From: JANRJY01 sp033763735
GTDB lineage: Bacteria; Bacteroidota; Bacteroidia; Cytophagales; UBA9547
Reading direction: 5' to 3'
Assembly (NCBI GenBank): GCA_033763735.1
Contig: JANRJY010000071.1
Span: forward strand, 1 to 16,479
Length of the DNA stretch: 16,479 nucleotides
Shown here: positions 15,291-16,479 of the stretch, in pieces
How positions within the stretch are numbered: the stretch's first letter is position 1
How the letters are laid out: each line of letters starts with the position of its first letter
Program-made: the position numbers and the translations under genes
Notes under the pieces: model-generated
Seen by the model: the letters and a program-made list of their open reading frames with translations, nothing else
Told to the model about the DNA's origin: nothing
Database searches by the model: none

Positions 15291-15335
15291 GTATTTGGAT
15301 GAAACTATTTTGTGTAAAATATTTAATTTGAATTG

Positions 15336-15364
15336 TTTGAGTTTATATTATTTTAGTATATTTG
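15336..15364 (+). promoter_or_regulatory. Bacteroidota-type promoter for the 15.4-16.5 kb genes
   Basis: TTTG (15336-15339) is followed after 17 bases by TATATTTG (15357-15364), a perfect TAnnTTTG -7 box. It lies just after the terminator. A transcript starting near 15370 would reach an ATG at 15416 after a leader of about 45 bases. Confidence 0.6.
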
Positions 15365-15527
15365 AATTGGAAAACTAAAGAAAAGCACTGTTTTTACTTG
15401 CACAACTATTTAAAAATGAGTAACTATAACACAAGCCACAAGCATTTTCAGGTTTAGAGGATTAATATTATTTATATTATCTTTAGTTTTTGTATGTACT
15501 GTTTCAATTTTATCTTATTCTGAAACT

Positions 15528-16037
15528 ATGAATAGCAATAGCGCATCAGTTAATAAGAAAAGTGTTGCAATTTCTGACACTTTAAATTTTAAAAGCCCTT
15601 TAGAAACCGCAAATTCAAATCAAAATTATTGGTTAAATAGCAATGAAAGATTCAAATATTTATTCGCAATACTTTTAACTTCTTTATATTTTGGTTTCGC
15701 AATCCTCATTTATTTTAATTTTTCATTAAACATTAAAAAAGCAATTGATAAGACTACTAAAGGGTCATTAAAATCATTTGGATTAGCTCATTCACGCTCC
15801 AATGTACTTAAGCTACTCTTGGGCGGATTTACGCTTGTTGTTTTATTTGATATCTTGGTTTTTGAACTTTTAAATGAAGTTTCTTCAGCTATAATATCTT
15901 CAATAGTAACTTTTCTTTTCTCAACTATTGAAAAAGAAGAAGATAATGAAACGAAAACAGAACAAGCCAAGACAGGAACACCTATAGAAGTGTTTCCAAA
16001 TTCAAAAAATATAAAATCAATTATAATTAACTATTAG
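15528..16037 (+). CDS. Membrane protein with two or three helices, 5' end probably frameshifted
   Basis: From the first ATG in this frame the protein has 169 residues. It has a polar stretch (1-42), a transmembrane helix at about 43-66 (FKYLFAILLTSLYFGFAILIY), a second at about 95-115 (LLLGGFTLVVLFDILVFELL), possibly a third at 118-132, and a charged tail. I do not recognise the family. The frame continues open upstream of 15528 and encodes a hydrophobic signal- or membrane-like segment (RGLILFILSLVFVCTVSILS) with no ATG before a stop at 15417. An ATG at 15416 in another frame gives 13 codons before TAG. Removing one T at 15453-15455 would join the two. The native gene therefore probably starts at 15416, and this copy is either frameshifted or carries a sequence error. 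The next gene begins 13 bases downstream, so they share an operon. Confidence 0.6.
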   Translation: MNSNSASVNKKSVAISDTLNFKSPLETANSNQNYWLNSNERFKYLFAILLTSLYFGFAILIYFNFSLNIKKAIDKTTKGSLKSFGLAHSRSNVLKLLLGGFTLVVLFDILVFELLNEVSSAIISSIVTFLFSTIEKEEDNETKTEQAKTGTPIEVFPNSKNIKSIIINY

Positions 16038-16050
16038 TTCCCATAACCCC

Positions 16051-16479
16051 ATGAAAACCCTCTCTACAACTCTCCTTTTACTCCTTCTAAATATAATGTC
16101 TTTTGGGCAACCTTTAACCTTTTCCCCTCCAAGTGGATCACAAGTAATTGGTTCTAATGGAGGTTCATTTCAATTGACAATAAATAAATCATTCGCGGGT
16201 GGTATTACTATTTATAATTTTCCAGTAGGTCTTAGTTCTAGTAGTACAACAGATTTGACCCCTACTATAACAGTAGCAGCTAATAATGGACCAGGCAGAT
16301 CACTTAGTTTTAATGTTTATGGTAATGGGGTAACTTATACCTATACAGTATCACAATTGGGTATTAATTGTACTTCACTAACAGGAACTAATCCTACAAG
16401 TATAACAGGTAATTTAAATCCATGTCTTAATCAAACTATTACTTATTCTTTACCAACCCTTTCTGCTGGAATGTGGTAT
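16051..16479 (+). CDS. 5' part of a secreted BACON-like / Ig-like protein (runs off the window)
   Basis: 143 codons are visible and the frame is still open at the last base. The signal peptide ends at SFGQ (residue 20). Residues about 22-103 match the BACON pattern: a PPSGS opening, GSNGGSFQLTI, VAANNGPGRSLSFNVYGNG, and an ending in YTVSQLG. BACON domains occur in Bacteroidota surface proteins, where roles in carbohydrate or mucin binding or as spacers have been proposed. A new Cys-containing Ig/PKD-like unit begins at about 107 (CTSLTGTNPTSITGNLNPC). By analogy with the large genes on the other side of the island, a long T9SS protein is expected, but its C-terminus is not visible. Confidence 0.8.
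   Translation, partial: MKTLSTTLLLLLLNIMSFGQPLTFSPPSGSQVIGSNGGSFQLTINKSFAGGITIYNFPVGLSSSSTTDLTPTITVAANNGPGRSLSFNVYGNGVTYTYTVSQLGINCTSLTGTNPTSITGNLNPCLNQTITYSLPTLSAGMWY

Overview
The window looks like chromosomal DNA of an AT-rich member of the Bacteroidota. The evidence is two very large secreted proteins ending in type IX secretion (T9SS) C-terminal sorting domains with the PNPF motif, a DUF4907-type small secreted protein, a BACON-like adhesin start, signal peptides cut at SQ or AQ, promoter-like TTTG / TAnnTTTG pairs, and coding DNA of low GC content. I cannot name the genus.

Left part (1-2289): the 3' end of an unrecognised gene, a predicted NucS-like/DUF5655 nuclease protein (606-1514, +), a 55-residue membrane ORF on the minus strand (1697-1864), and gene-poor AT-rich DNA.

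Middle part (2290-13483): nine genes, all on the minus strand and closely spaced. Transcription starts at a DUF4907-like protein. It runs into a 1858-residue kelch / Ig-like / beta-helix / T9SS protein, whose stop overlaps the GTG start of a 773-residue T9SS protein with tandem 76-residue Ig-like repeats. Next come three exported proteins: a small secreted protein, an outer-membrane beta-barrel and a lipoprotein. Last is a two-gene unit pairing a PD-(D/E)XK-like protein with a two-helix membrane protein. The DUF4907, kelch and repeat genes probably form a surface adhesion or scaffold locus. The nuclease/membrane pair is probably separate.

Right part (13484-15415): an intergenic tract of nearly 2 kb unlike its surroundings. 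About 900 bases are GC-rich with a strong pyrimidine bias on the + strand and no convincing gene. They hold several strong hairpins and short recurring words. After a 40-residue membrane ORF there is a second, moderately GC-rich tract with nested inverted repeats, ending in a clear + strand intrinsic terminator that serves no visible gene. This is the least explained DNA in the window. It could be a multicopy repeat, a mobile-element remnant, or a source of non-coding RNA.

Right end (15336-16479, +): a well-formed Bacteroidota promoter, a membrane protein gene whose 5' end looks frameshifted, and the start of another secreted BACON-like protein that runs off the window. The island therefore lies between two divergent loci for secreted repeat proteins.
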